Shown piece after piece: positions 35,998 through 45,453 of a stretch of DNA of 64,000 bases. The translations under genes were made by a program, and so were the position numbers. Source of the stretch: Algoriphagus machipongonensis (GTDB taxonomy: Bacteria; Bacteroidota; Bacteroidia; Cytophagales; Cyclobacteriaceae). Every line of letters begins with the position of its first letter. The stretch's first letter is position 1. The notes under the pieces are model-generated. The model was not told the origin of the DNA. It saw only the letters and a program-made list of their open reading frames with translations, and ran no database searches. The DNA lies in NCBI RefSeq assembly GCF_000166275.1, contig NZ_CM001023.1, positions 3,971,001-4,035,000 on the forward strand, read 5' to 3'.

Positions 35998-37175
35998 AAG
36001 ATTTCCAAAACCAAAGTATAGATACCGTTCTTTTGAGTGATTTGCAAGGAATGTCCCCCTGGATAGGTTAATTCCAGTCTTCTCTTTAAGTTCTCCAACC
36101 CGATTCCATTTTCCTCATCTTTACCCTCTAAATCATAATTATTAACCACTTTCAGGCTAAGCTTATCCAGATTTACATACAGATCAATAGTAACAAAAGC
36201 ACCTTCAGTAAGTTTTTCCACCCCATGTTTAAAAGCATTCTCAACCGGAACAATAAAAAGCAAAGGGGCGATTTTTAAACCATCAATGACATCTACTTTA
36301 AATTTAATGTCAGGTGCATTCCGGTGTCGCAATTTGTGCAAGGCCAAAAAACTCTCAAGGTATTCCACTTCCTTGCTCAGCAAGACCTCATTTTCTTTTC
36401 CTTCATAAATGGTATACCGCATCATATCCGATAGCTTTAGCACCACCTCAGGCGCAGCATCAGATTTTTCCACACTTAGTCCATAGAGGTTATTAAGTGT
36501 ATTAAAGAGAAAATGCGGATTGATCTGGTTTTTCAGCATAGCCAGTTCAGCCTGATTTTTCTGGTTTTCCAGATCTCTCATCCTTTTCCATTGCTCAAAT
36601 ACCCAAAGCAGCAGGAAAAACGGAATCGGAATCAACAACATGAAAATTGCCAATTCATGGTGTTCTCTCAAGTAAGTTTCATTCCATCTAAGCAAAGAAA
36701 ACCCCACCCAAATCAGCCCATAAACAAGAAAAATGACCTTTTGAAATTTTTTGAAAAATGCGGGAGCAACAAATTGGGCTATGCCCATCCAAAATAGGAT
36801 CAGCAAAAATATAGAAACAGGATTATCAGGAATCGACATCCATTGATCCAAAAGCAAAGTTCCAGTGAGAAATAGTGCCAAATAGAGAATCCTGAGTAAA
36901 CTCTGCTTTCGAAGGCGAATCTTTCGACTGTAGTAAAAAACCAAACTGCACAACATCCACCATGAACCAAGAATCAGGATATTTTCAAGGTATTCATCAA
37001 AGTCAATTTTGATAAACCCCACCCTCTGAAGTAAAAAGCTGACGAGTACCGTCACAGCGAAACCCCATGCCAGTGCCTTGAAAAAAGATGATTTTGGAAA
37101 CATCCTTCTAAGATAAGGAAGCCGGGATTGTTTGAAAATATTGATGACCAACCTCAGCATTTTGATGACGAACAC
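35985..37175 (-). CDS. LytS/YehU-type sensor histidine kinase
   Basis: 396 residues. Six likely N-terminal membrane helices (from about residue 35 to 190), a coiled linker, then the His_kinase motif NQINPHFLFNTLNNLYGL and an ATPase part with VPVENAFKHGVEK and GIGLENLKRRLELTYPGG. No extracellular sensor domain is visible; signal may be perceived in the membrane. Pairs with the LytTR regulator at 35308. Confidence 0.93.
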   Translation of the reverse strand: MFVIKMLRLVINIFKQSRLPYLRRMFPKSSFFKALAWGFAVTVLVSFLLQRVGFIKIDFDEYLENILILGSWWMLCSLVFYYSRKIRLRKQSLLRILYLALFLTGTLLLDQWMSIPDNPVSIFLLILFWMGIAQFVAPAFFKKFQKVIFLVYGLIWVGFSLLRWNETYLREHHELAIFMLLIPIPFFLLLWVFEQWKRMRDLENQKNQAELAMLKNQINPHFLFNTLNNLYGLSVEKSDAAPEVVLKLSDMMRYTIYEGKENEVLLSKEVEYLESFLALHKLRHRNAPDIKFKVDVIDGLKIAPLLFIVPVENAFKHGVEKLTEGAFVTIDLYVNLDKLSLKVVNNYDLEGKDEENGIGLENLKRRLELTYPGGHSLQITQKNGIYTLVLEILWSR

Positions 37176-37304
37176 TAAGAAACCTAGGTTCAGGCTTCCT
37201 TTTTCATTTTTTCCATGTTCATCCTCGAAACGAACCTGTTCGACATTTTAATTATTTGAATCCCTACCGATTGCTAAGATTTGCCGAAGCTAAAAACACA
37301 GGCC

Positions 37305-38183
37305 ATGAACCAACTCGAAATCTGCACTCTCAGCAAAACCTATCCCAACGGTGTGAAAGCTCTAAATGATATTTCCATCACCATCAACAATGGAATGTTT
37401 GGTCTTTTAGGTCCTAATGGAGCCGGAAAATCCAGTTTGATGCGAACACTTGCCATGCTTCAGGAAGCGGGTTCAGGGGAGATACTTTTTAACGGCCAAG
37501 CTGTACAAAAGAATCCAGAAGCAATCCGATCTGTATTAGGCTATTTACCTCAAGAGTTTGGAGTTTATCCCAAAGTTTCTGCCTTGGAATTATTAGATCA
37601 TATCGCAGTCCTCAAAGGGATCACGGATTATGGACAGCGAAAGGAACAGGTGAATTTTCTTTTGCAACAAACCAATCTCTACGAACATAGAAAAAAGGCT
37701 GTGCATTCCTATTCGGGCGGGATGAAACAACGATTTGGAATTGCTCAGGCGCTTCTTGGTGACCCCAAACTGATTATAGTGGATGAACCCACCGCAGGTC
37801 TTGATCCTGAAGAAAGAAATCGATTCCTAAATCTTCTGAGCGAAATCGGTGAAAACATCATCGTCATTCTTTCTACCCATTTGGTGGATGATGTGTTGGA
37901 GCTTTGTCCTCAAATGGCAATTATGAATCAAGGTAAAATCCTTGTTCAGGGAAATCCAGTCTTGCTCACTGCAAGTTTGAAGGGCAAAATATGGTGTAAA
38001 AAAATCACCAAATCAGAGTTGCCCCAGTATCAGGAAAAGCTGAATATCATCTCTTCAAAATTGATTGCCGGAGAAACTCTGATTCATGTAAAAGCTGATG
38101 AATTACCAGCTGCTGGTTTTGAATCTACCATTCCCAATCTGGAAGATTTCTATTTCACCACCCTTAAAACTTTTAAGAAATGA
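37305..38183 (+). CDS. ABC transporter ATP-binding protein
   Basis: 292 residues from the ATG at 37305 (MNQLEICTLSKTYPNG); the frame opens eight codons earlier. Walker A GPNGAGKSS, signature YSGGMKQRFGIAQ, Walker B LIIVDEPTAGLDP and the switch His (LSTHLVDD) are all intact. The stop overlaps the start of the permease gene (ATGA). This is the ATPase of a transporter whose membrane part carries a peptidase. The substrate is not evident. Confidence 0.95.
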   Translation: MNQLEICTLSKTYPNGVKALNDISITINNGMFGLLGPNGAGKSSLMRTLAMLQEAGSGEILFNGQAVQKNPEAIRSVLGYLPQEFGVYPKVSALELLDHIAVLKGITDYGQRKEQVNFLLQQTNLYEHRKKAVHSYSGGMKQRFGIAQALLGDPKLIIVDEPTAGLDPEERNRFLNLLSEIGENIIVILSTHLVDDVLELCPQMAIMNQGKILVQGNPVLLTASLKGKIWCKKITKSELPQYQEKLNIISSKLIAGETLIHVKADELPAAGFESTIPNLEDFYFTTLKTFKK

Positions 38184-41100
38184 AAGGCCCCAAATTTTTA
38201 TCCCTGCTTCGATTTGAGCTCAGCTACCAACTCAGAACCAAAGCAGTGTACCTCTTTGGCCTGATCTACTTTGGCTTTGCCTGCTTGATGGGAAGTCAAG
38301 GTGCCACCCCAGCTGGCGTGAATTACAATTCGGAATATGAGCTGTTCTTCAAAATGGGCTTGATCAGTTTGGGAGCGGTTTTTTCCATCATGTTTTTTGT
38401 AGTGACGGCAGTTCAGAGAGATAGCAAATATGGAATGGAAGAACTTATTTTTTCCAGTCCACTTTCCAAATCAACATTCTTTTTCAGTCGTTTCTTGGGT
38501 GCCTGGCTTGTAGGAATACTGGTGATTATACTAGCAATTCCAGGCTTTTACCTTGGAGTTAATATCTCCGATCTAGATCCAAGTAGAGTAGCAATCTTTC
38601 AGATTCAGGATAGCATTGCTGTAGCAGGGATGCTTCTGATTCCATCAGTTAGCATCTGCACTGTCCTGCTGTTTTCCGTTTGCCTCCTTACCAAAAACTC
38701 TTTGGCTACCTATTCCGTGGCGGTTTTAATTTATGCTTTGTATTTCATCTCTGCCATTTTCCTGAACTCACCGCTCTTGGCAAATGCGGCTCCAGTTTCC
38801 AGCGAAAACTTATTCCTAGCAGCTCTGGCGGACCCTTTTGGGCTATCAGCTTTCTTCGAGCAAACTAATCTTTGTACTCCTTTTCAAAAAAATCAGGAGC
38901 GAATTTCATTTATCAGTTTGCTGGGGTTGAACAGGTTGATCTGGTTAGGGATCAGCGGATTTATTTTGGTAGCTTGCTATCGCAAATTCTCTTTTAGACC
39001 CTCCCATCAAAAACAGCAAAAAACTGACCTCCTCAAAGAAACTGAAGGTCTAAATAGTCTTTCATTCCCCAAACCAAAAAAGGCTACCATTTCAATCCGT
39101 AATTATTTCCCAATCCTAACTTCTCTGATCCGAATGGATCTGAAATTCATATTTCAAAGTATCGCTTTTTGGGCTGTATTGGGAACTTGGGTAATACTGG
39201 CTGTAACCGAAATCTATTCTAAACTCTATGCTGGAGGAACCTATGATGAGAATTACTTTCCTGCCAGCCAACTCCTTTTAGAGCAGGTTCAGCAACCTTT
39301 GTATTTGTTTGGAATCTTGCTTCTGGTGTTTTTTTCTCGTGAATTGGTTTGGAGAATGAAAAATGGGAAGTTCCATGAAATCATAGGTGCCACACCTATT
39401 CCAAACACCTATTTTTTCATCTCAAAACTTGGCACACTTTCAATTCTAGTGATACTTTTGATCGGTGCCACAATGGTAATTTCATACAGCTTCCAGTTGG
39501 TTCAAGGCTATTTGGATTCAGACAGCTTCGCAATATTTAGTCTTTTGCTCTTTCCGGGAATCCCACTACTCTTCTATGCTTGCCTCTTTCTCCTAATTCA
39601 GAATTTCTCTCGAAGCAATTACCTTGGAATGGGACTTTCAGTCCTTGCATTCGCCTTATTTGCTGGGCCTTTGGGAACCGCAATAGGATTAAATCATCCT
39701 TTATGGCAAATGGGCGATCTACCTCCTCTAAACTACAGCCAGCAAGCAGGATGGGAAATGAACAGTCCAGGATTTTGGATTTTTGCTTTGCTTTGGTCAG
39801 TTCTGGCCCTGTCGGCAATTCTGCTTTTGGCCAAACATTGGACCGGCGGATTGAATAGAATCAAAGTCATTCAAGCCTGGAATAAATCCACATTTTTCGG
39901 ACTTGGGGCTTTGCTGGCATTCTTCGCTTTATCGGGTTTCTGTGCGTATCAGATCAACATTATCGAGGGATATCAAAGTAGCGATCAACTGCTGGATAAG
40001 CAGGAAGCCTATGAATTAACTTACAAGCGATTCGAAAATGCTCCGGTACTGAGTTATTCTTCCATTCAATTGAAAGTCGATCTTTTCCCTTCAAAAGGAA
40101 CCTACCATGCTTTGGTAAAAGGAAAATTAAAGAATAACTCAGAGGAAGTCATAGATAAAATGCTCCTCACGGAGAAAGAGTTTTTGGAAAATCTCTGGAT
40201 TGACCAAGCTTCTAATCTCGAGAAAAACGAGCTCCTGAAAGTCTACGAAATAGAATTTGAAAACCCGGTATTGCCAGAGCAAGAGATAGAATTCTCTTTT
40301 GAGGTAAAAACTAACCCAACACTATTCAAGTATGATCCAGCCATTATTCAAGACGGTTCATATCTCAATTTAAGGGATTTTGCCCCCTACTTCGGATATT
40401 CTGAAGGAAGAGAAATCAGTAATAATCAGGAAAGAAAAAAACGAAACCTTCCTCTCAAGCCTGACAGCTTTTCTTCTCAAGATCATCTCGAACAGCTCGA
40501 AGTCAATCTAATGAAAGTGGAATTTGAAGCCGAGATCAGCACCGAATCAGGACAAACAGCGTTAACCTCCGGCGATTTAATTACGAAGAAAACGGAAGGA
40601 AATAGGGAGATTTTCTTTTACAAAAGCCCTGAGAAAATTATGCCTGCTATCGCTATTTTTTCAGGAAATTATCAAGTAGAATCCCTCTTAACAGATAATC
40701 TTCAGCTTCAAGTTTATACAATTCCTGCCCATCGCTTTGCATCCAAGGAAACACTAAACACCATGAAATTGAGTTTGGAATATCTATCCAAAACCTTTGG
40801 TGATTATCCTTTTTCATCGCTTAAAATCGTAGAAATCCCTTCTTTCTGGGGATTTGGGGGATTTGCCCATCCCGGCATCATCAGCATGGTGGAAGACAAT
40901 TATTTTCTGGTAAAGCCACAGCCTGAAAATCAGTTCGACTTGCGTCGCAAACGTGCGATCCACGAAGTTGCACATCAATGGTTCGGGCATTTGTTGGCAC
41001 CTAGAAATATCCCTGGAGCTTCCTTCTTTGTAGAAGGTTGGGCAAAATATTCAGAGGCATTGGTCTTGAAAGAAACGGTAGGAAAACCGGCCATTTGGAA

Positions 41101-41743
41101 TCTAACAGATAATGCTAGCCGAACCTATTTTTCAGGAAGAGCATTTGCCACTGAAACCGAGCCTCCACTCAGCGAAATGGAAAGCCAAAACTACTTGGCT
41201 TATGGAAAAAGTATCTTGAGTTTATTGGCAATTGAGGACTTAATAGGACCAGAAAGACTGAACACAGTTATCCGGAAAATGGTCGATCAAAGCCGAAATA
41301 AAAGTGTTCCTAGCATCGCTTTTCAGGATTTTCTCAACGAATTAAATCTCACTTGCAATGCTACTGAATGGACACTAATCCAGGATTGGCTGGAAAAAGT
41401 AATTCATTACGACATCAAAATCGAGTCTGCTCAATCTAGCGAACTTGACAATGGAAGTTTCGAGACCAGAGTAACCTATTCTGCAAATAAACTCGAAACC
41501 CGGCCTGATGGATCCATCAGGGAAATAGAATTGAATGAGCCGATAAGAATTGCTTCTTTTGAGAACCACCCAAATGAAAACATCTTGGAGAAAGATATTA
41601 TTTCATCAGAAATATTTACCCTAGAAAGTGGCAAAACCGAGCTAATCCTACATTCTAAAGTAAAACCAAAATGGGTAGGAATCGACCCTTGGGGAACCAG
41701 ACCTGATCAAGATAGAAGGGATAATTTCATCAGGCTAGATTGA
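38180..41743 (+). CDS. ABC-2-type permease fused to an M1-family aminopeptidase
   Basis: 1187 residues. The first 590 or so carry about twelve membrane helices of an ABC-2 permease duplicated in two halves (residues 1-270 and 310-590). From about residue 610 the chain is an M1 metallopeptidase-like domain with HEVAHQWFGH (zinc-binding HExxH) and the downstream zinc Glu in FFVEGWAKYSEAL. Fused permease-peptidases of this plan occur in Bacteroidota; they may process a peptide substrate of the transporter. Coupled to the ATPase gene upstream. Confidence 0.92.
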   Translation: MKGPKFLSLLRFELSYQLRTKAVYLFGLIYFGFACLMGSQGATPAGVNYNSEYELFFKMGLISLGAVFSIMFFVVTAVQRDSKYGMEELIFSSPLSKSTFFFSRFLGAWLVGILVIILAIPGFYLGVNISDLDPSRVAIFQIQDSIAVAGMLLIPSVSICTVLLFSVCLLTKNSLATYSVAVLIYALYFISAIFLNSPLLANAAPVSSENLFLAALADPFGLSAFFEQTNLCTPFQKNQERISFISLLGLNRLIWLGISGFILVACYRKFSFRPSHQKQQKTDLLKETEGLNSLSFPKPKKATISIRNYFPILTSLIRMDLKFIFQSIAFWAVLGTWVILAVTEIYSKLYAGGTYDENYFPASQLLLEQVQQPLYLFGILLLVFFSRELVWRMKNGKFHEIIGATPIPNTYFFISKLGTLSILVILLIGATMVISYSFQLVQGYLDSDSFAIFSLLLFPGIPLLFYACLFLLIQNFSRSNYLGMGLSVLAFALFAGPLGTAIGLNHPLWQMGDLPPLNYSQQAGWEMNSPGFWIFALLWSVLALSAILLLAKHWTGGLNRIKVIQAWNKSTFFGLGALLAFFALSGFCAYQINIIEGYQSSDQLLDKQEAYELTYKRFENAPVLSYSSIQLKVDLFPSKGTYHALVKGKLKNNSEEVIDKMLLTEKEFLENLWIDQASNLEKNELLKVYEIEFENPVLPEQEIEFSFEVKTNPTLFKYDPAIIQDGSYLNLRDFAPYFGYSEGREISNNQERKKRNLPLKPDSFSSQDHLEQLEVNLMKVEFEAEISTESGQTALTSGDLITKKTEGNREIFFYKSPEKIMPAIAIFSGNYQVESLLTDNLQLQVYTIPAHRFASKETLNTMKLSLEYLSKTFGDYPFSSLKIVEIPSFWGFGGFAHPGIISMVEDNYFLVKPQPENQFDLRRKRAIHEVAHQWFGHLLAPRNIPGASFFVEGWAKYSEALVLKETVGKPAIWNLTDNASRTYFSGRAFATETEPPLSEMESQNYLAYGKSILSLLAIEDLIGPERLNTVIRKMVDQSRNKSVPSIAFQDFLNELNLTCNATEWTLIQDWLEKVIHYDIKIESAQSSELDNGSFETRVTYSANKLETRPDGSIREIELNEPIRIASFENHPNENILEKDIISSEIFTLESGKTELILHSKVKPKWVGIDPWGTRPDQDRRDNFIRLD

Positions 41744-41837
41744 ATTATGTAATGAGATTTATAACATTCAATTCCTATTTAAGTATGGTATGATCTTAGC
41801 AATTCAATTATCTTCAAGCTGCAATTGGATCTAATTT

Positions 41838-42683
41838 ATGTACAGACTAATCCTCATTCTCCTACTATTTACTCCGCTTTGCTCTCAAGCCCAGACTGTC
41901 TGCACCTTAGAAAGCCGTGAAAAACTGGAAGGCTTTTTGGATCAGCTTTCTCAAAATGATTATTCTGAAAAATCCCCAAATGAACTGAATATTGAAATTG
42001 GGAAATGGTTTCTAGCAACTCCCTATGTGGAGAAAACACTGGAATTGCCAGGCACCGAAAAATTAGTCATCAATACCACTGGTGTTGACTGCACCACTTT
42101 TTTGGAAACAGTGGTCACACTGACCCGAATTTCCAAATCAGGTTCGGTTTCCTTTGAGGGCTTTGAAGAAGAATTGGAGAATCTCCGCTATCGAGGAGGG
42201 GAAAATCAGGGTTATCCTTCTAGACTTCATTATTTCTCAGATTGGATTTTCGATAACCAGGAAAAAGGAATCATCGAAGATGTGACTTCGAAAGTCGGAG
42301 GAAGCCCCTACCCAAATGCTCCAACTTTCATGTCTGAAAACCCACAATTTTACAGACAGTTGAGTGAATCTGAAAACCTAGAAGCCATTAAAGAGGCGGA
42401 AACAAAAATTGAAAAACGTGGATATTTCTACATTCCTAAAGCGGAAATTGCATCGCTCGAAAAGAATATCCAATCGGGCGATTTGATCGCAATTACGACC
42501 TCCATGCCTAATCTGGATATCGTGCACACAGGTTTTGCCATTGAGAAAAATGGAAGAATTCATCTCCTACATGCTAGTTCGAAGAATATGGAAGTGGAGA
42601 TATCCGAAAAGCCACTAAGCGATTATCTTGCTGGAAATAAAAGTCAATCCGGAATCATGGTGGCTAGGTTGAAAACTCAATAA
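41838..42683 (+). CDS. DUF1460 amidase-like (NlpC/P60-related) exported protein
   Basis: 281 residues with a signal peptide (cleavage near SQAQ). The motif GVDCTTFLETVVTL places the catalytic Cys; the HTGFAIEK...HLLHASS section has the His. Family members are N-acetylmuramoyl-L-alanine amidase-like or related cell-wall peptidases. Predicted periplasmic. It ends at the T run of the terminator for the opposite gene. Confidence 0.88.
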   Translation: MYRLILILLLFTPLCSQAQTVCTLESREKLEGFLDQLSQNDYSEKSPNELNIEIGKWFLATPYVEKTLELPGTEKLVINTTGVDCTTFLETVVTLTRISKSGSVSFEGFEEELENLRYRGGENQGYPSRLHYFSDWIFDNQEKGIIEDVTSKVGGSPYPNAPTFMSENPQFYRQLSESENLEAIKEAETKIEKRGYFYIPKAEIASLEKNIQSGDLIAITTSMPNLDIVHTGFAIEKNGRIHLLHASSKNMEVEISEKPLSDYLAGNKSQSGIMVARLKTQ

Positions 42684-42723
42684 AAAAGCCCTCCCCTCTG
42701 GGATAATTCCCATACAGGAAGGG
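42684..42723 (-). terminator. Terminator of the minus-strand YaiO gene
   Basis: Read on the minus strand, GCCCTTCC ... GGGGAGGGC is followed by six T's. It lies 26 bases after the YaiO stop and touches the end of the DUF1460 gene. Confidence 0.8.
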
Positions 42724-42749
42724 CAGGGTGATCAGAACAACTTTCTTAC

Positions 42750-44375
42750 TTATTTAAAGTTTTTAGACACTTTCAAGGTGAAATATTGGAATTTGTAGCC
42801 TGTTCCAGAGGCAGCTGCTACGTTGGAAAATTGGCCGTTTAGTCCAAAATCAAATCCGCTGACCCTATAATTCAATTCAGCCTGAGCTCTGAAGGATGGA
42901 TCCAAACTCTGTTTTTCTATTTGCTGAAAACCGGCAGCAGCTTGGAGTTTAAGAGCCATTTTGGATACCAGAGGCATTGGGGTGCTGTAATCCACAAAAA
43001 TCTCAGTACTCATAAATCGTTTGGGTGCGAAATACAAAGTAGTCTCCGAATCACTATAACTCAATGCCGAGAAATTGACTCCGGTTTTTAAAGTGGGTTC
43101 TGTTCTCAGAAGTCGATAAATCGATCCGAAAAACTGAATTCTCGAATTCTGATCGTTGAGCAAACCGTAGCTTCCTTGTGAGTAAAACCCGGTTTTTCCT
43201 CCAAACATAATGTGAGTCAGATAACCTAAATTTTGACTCCTGATATTTTTCCCGAGCAAATCGGCAGTAAAGTTCAATAGATCAGATCCATAGGTAAGAC
43301 CAAACATCCTTCTATCATTGGGTTGGAATTTGGTTTCAAATTTCCCCGTCACTCCGATAAATGAATCAACATCACCAGATTTTACCTGCTGCACGGTTAG
43401 TTCGGCACTACTTTGCCAAGCCTGACTCCAAATTATGCTTGCTCCACCGGCTACAAAACTGGATTTAGTCTGCTGTCCTTCGGGAGCTTTCACCTGGCTG
43501 GCTCCTGCTCGAATTCCAACTTGTACAGGAGCATTTCGTTGATTTTGCCAAAAAACTGACTGTTCAGTCCTGGTATTTTTGGCGATATCTGCAAAATACC
43601 CCACAATCACTCCTGCAGTTTGAACAGAACGGTCACTGATAATGCCATTCAGTTTTTGAAGTTGAGACTCTGATAATTCTCCCCTGTATTTTTCAATGGT
43701 TGCCTCTGCTTTTTTCCATTGCTTTTTGCCAAGCAAAACCTCCACGTATTCCTGGATGTAATAGGGTTTTGGAAATTCTTGTACCAAAGTGTCGTAATAG
43801 GCCAAGCCTTGGGAATAATTACCCGCGGTAGTAAACAGCCTAGCTTTCATGACCAAGGATTGATCCGGATCTACCAGCTCAATATTCTCTGAAAGAAATG
43901 CTTCTGCCTCTTTGGTTTTGATGTTCCAAAGCATGGCATTGAAGTAATTGACAGTCGCACTTTTATTGACAGAATCTTGACTCCATGCTCTATAGGCCGC
44001 TTCCAGTGCTTTGGAAGGCTTTTTATTCATAAAAAGAGCATAGGAAAGATTGATTTTGACAATGGTAGGCTCGTAATCCAATGGAATCAATTGATTAAAA
44101 ACAGCTACAGCCTGAGCAAAATCCTGATTCTGAAGACAGAGATCTCCTTTGAACAAAAGGATCTGGGAATCCTCTGGATTATGAAGAAGAATGCTATCCA
44201 ATTGACTGATTGCATCCCCGTACTTCTCTTGAGTTCTGAACTCGCTGGCTTTCTGGATATACTGTTCCCGCGTTGCAGGATCTAAGGCATTGTTCTGTCC
44301 ATTAGCCATGAAAGGAATTAAAATTAATCCCAAAAAGCCTATAAGTTTAAAAGGAGTATTGATATATTTCTTCAA
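42750..44375 (-). CDS. YaiO-family outer membrane barrel with TPR repeats (alternative start TTG)
   Basis: 541 residues from the TTG at 44375, which begins a normal signal peptide (KKYINTPFKLIGFLGLILIPFMANG). Residues about 30-260 are TPR-like (YGDAISQLDSILLHNPEDSQILLFKGDLC...). The C-terminal part is a beta-barrel (GKFETKFQPNDRRMFGLTYG..., ending in KVSKNFK with aromatic Phe). YaiO-like barrels sit in the outer membrane beside polysaccharide-export genes. Start is a choice: no ATG gives a signal. Confidence 0.75.
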   Translation of the reverse strand: MKKYINTPFKLIGFLGLILIPFMANGQNNALDPATREQYIQKASEFRTQEKYGDAISQLDSILLHNPEDSQILLFKGDLCLQNQDFAQAVAVFNQLIPLDYEPTIVKINLSYALFMNKKPSKALEAAYRAWSQDSVNKSATVNYFNAMLWNIKTKEAEAFLSENIELVDPDQSLVMKARLFTTAGNYSQGLAYYDTLVQEFPKPYYIQEYVEVLLGKKQWKKAEATIEKYRGELSESQLQKLNGIISDRSVQTAGVIVGYFADIAKNTRTEQSVFWQNQRNAPVQVGIRAGASQVKAPEGQQTKSSFVAGGASIIWSQAWQSSAELTVQQVKSGDVDSFIGVTGKFETKFQPNDRRMFGLTYGSDLLNFTADLLGKNIRSQNLGYLTHIMFGGKTGFYSQGSYGLLNDQNSRIQFFGSIYRLLRTEPTLKTGVNFSALSYSDSETTLYFAPKRFMSTEIFVDYSTPMPLVSKMALKLQAAAGFQQIEKQSLDPSFRAQAELNYRVSGFDFGLNGQFSNVAAASGTGYKFQYFTLKVSKNFK

Positions 44376-45443
44376 ACTCTTACAAGCATGGAAATACAAT
44401 TCAGCAATTTTTCGATAACCGGTTCGGAAAAACCCGCCTTGAAAGTAGAAGTGATCGGCGAAGCCAAAGGCAGTGCCACGGAAATATTGAGAGGCAAATT
44501 GCCCGAAATATTGGCGAATGAGGCTGATCTCGTCTATTTGGATATCAGAGGGCTGACTGATAATGACCTGGGATTTGTCAATGAGATAATTCACATGCAT
44601 TACACGCTTGCCGAACAATCCAAAAAACTGATCTTGCTTTATAAAAAGGGATCTACTTTTGAACCTTGGATTAACACTTCTGGAATCGACAAATTCGTTG
44701 AACTTGCGATTACGGCTTAGTGTGAATTGATCTAGGATGGAAGCGAGAATTAGTCCATAAATCAAGGATCCAACACCCATCATAAATACATCCCAAAACG
44801 AGATAAAGTCCGGAAAGAAGAATATCCTATACAAAATCGCCATTCCTATTCCAGGAAGCGTCAACCACCAAAACCTCCTTTTTTTAGAGTCTGAGGGTGT
44901 TAATATTGGTTGAGTTTCCAGATGAATCATAAAATGAATCACCCAAAGCAATCCAAGTAAACTGAACCCATACTGTAGAAAATCATAGACTGGAAAGCCA
45001 TAGATCCCCTTAAGGATGGATGTCTGAAATACTGGAAATAACTCCACGACCCAGCCATCATAATGGGTCATCCCATCCAGCACCAAATGGGTACCTATCC
45101 CCAACATGATCGACAACAGAATCCCAATCCAGTTTTTTTTCAGGGCCAAAAGCCAATTAAATTTTAGGTATTGAACTGTTCTGGATTGGAACCATTTCGG
45201 AGATGCCTTAAATAGCGGCATCTTAATCAGACAATGGAAAATCAAGGCAATTGCAAAAGCAACTGGCAAGTCAAATAGGAAAATCCCTGTAATCTTATGC
45301 CCGATATTTTCGCTCAGTTTAAGTTGAAGATAAAACTCCAAATCAGGCACCACACTTCCTACGACAAGACCAGTCTGGGAAAGACGCTTGGAAGTTTTGG
45401 AAAAAGGCAAAATCGCTGCTGGATGTGAAAAGGTAAAAGGCAT
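42750..45443 (-). CDS. Continuous 897-codon ORF: DUF4184 part, antisense linker, YaiO part
   Basis: One open frame spans three zones. Residues 1-about 245: DUF4184 membrane protein (MPFTFSHPAAILPFS..., HPAA-type histidine start, eight hydrophobic helices), probably cytoplasmic-membrane. Residues about 242-350: rich in Phe and Arg, no known fold, and exactly antisense to the STAS gene at 44388. Residues about 357-897: YaiO barrel with its own signal peptide. The middle is best read as non-coding shadow, so two proteins (DUF4184 and YaiO) are more likely than one fusion. A DUF4184 gene of this kind would end near 44700 but has no stop there. Confidence 0.5.
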   Translation of the reverse strand: MPFTFSHPAAILPFSKTSKRLSQTGLVVGSVVPDLEFYLQLKLSENIGHKITGIFLFDLPVAFAIALIFHCLIKMPLFKASPKWFQSRTVQYLKFNWLLALKKNWIGILLSIMLGIGTHLVLDGMTHYDGWVVELFPVFQTSILKGIYGFPVYDFLQYGFSLLGLLWVIHFMIHLETQPILTPSDSKKRRFWWLTLPGIGMAILYRIFFFPDFISFWDVFMMGVGSLIYGLILASILDQFTLSRNRKFNEFVDSRSVNPRFKSRSLFIKQDQFFGLFGKRVMHVNYLIDKSQVIISQPSDIQIDEISLIRQYFGQFASQYFRGTAFGFADHFYFQGGFFRTGYRKIAELYFHACKSLKKYINTPFKLIGFLGLILIPFMANGQNNALDPATREQYIQKASEFRTQEKYGDAISQLDSILLHNPEDSQILLFKGDLCLQNQDFAQAVAVFNQLIPLDYEPTIVKINLSYALFMNKKPSKALEAAYRAWSQDSVNKSATVNYFNAMLWNIKTKEAEAFLSENIELVDPDQSLVMKARLFTTAGNYSQGLAYYDTLVQEFPKPYYIQEYVEVLLGKKQWKKAEATIEKYRGELSESQLQKLNGIISDRSVQTAGVIVGYFADIAKNTRTEQSVFWQNQRNAPVQVGIRAGASQVKAPEGQQTKSSFVAGGASIIWSQAWQSSAELTVQQVKSGDVDSFIGVTGKFETKFQPNDRRMFGLTYGSDLLNFTADLLGKNIRSQNLGYLTHIMFGGKTGFYSQGSYGLLNDQNSRIQFFGSIYRLLRTEPTLKTGVNFSALSYSDSETTLYFAPKRFMSTEIFVDYSTPMPLVSKMALKLQAAAGFQQIEKQSLDPSFRAQAELNYRVSGFDFGLNGQFSNVAAASGTGYKFQYFTLKVSKNFK
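44388..44720 (+). CDS. STAS-domain-like protein, antisense to the minus-strand ORF
   Basis: 110 residues. The pattern ADLVYLDIRGLTDNDLGFVNEIIHMHY, then KKLILLYKKGSTFEPWINTSGIDKFVEL matches STAS/anti-sigma-factor antagonists (VYLDI.G..., L.L.Y..., TGI...). The usual phospho-serine is not apparent. The reading frame is codon-aligned with the opposite strand and avoids TTA, CTA and TCA, which explains the opposite open frame. It begins 12 bases from the YaiO start, divergent. Could act with the neighbouring receivers in signalling. Confidence 0.65.
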   Translation: MEIQFSNFSITGSEKPALKVEVIGEAKGSATEILRGKLPEILANEADLVYLDIRGLTDNDLGFVNEIIHMHYTLAEQSKKLILLYKKGSTFEPWINTSGIDKFVELAITA

Positions 45444-45453
45444 GTGATTGGGA

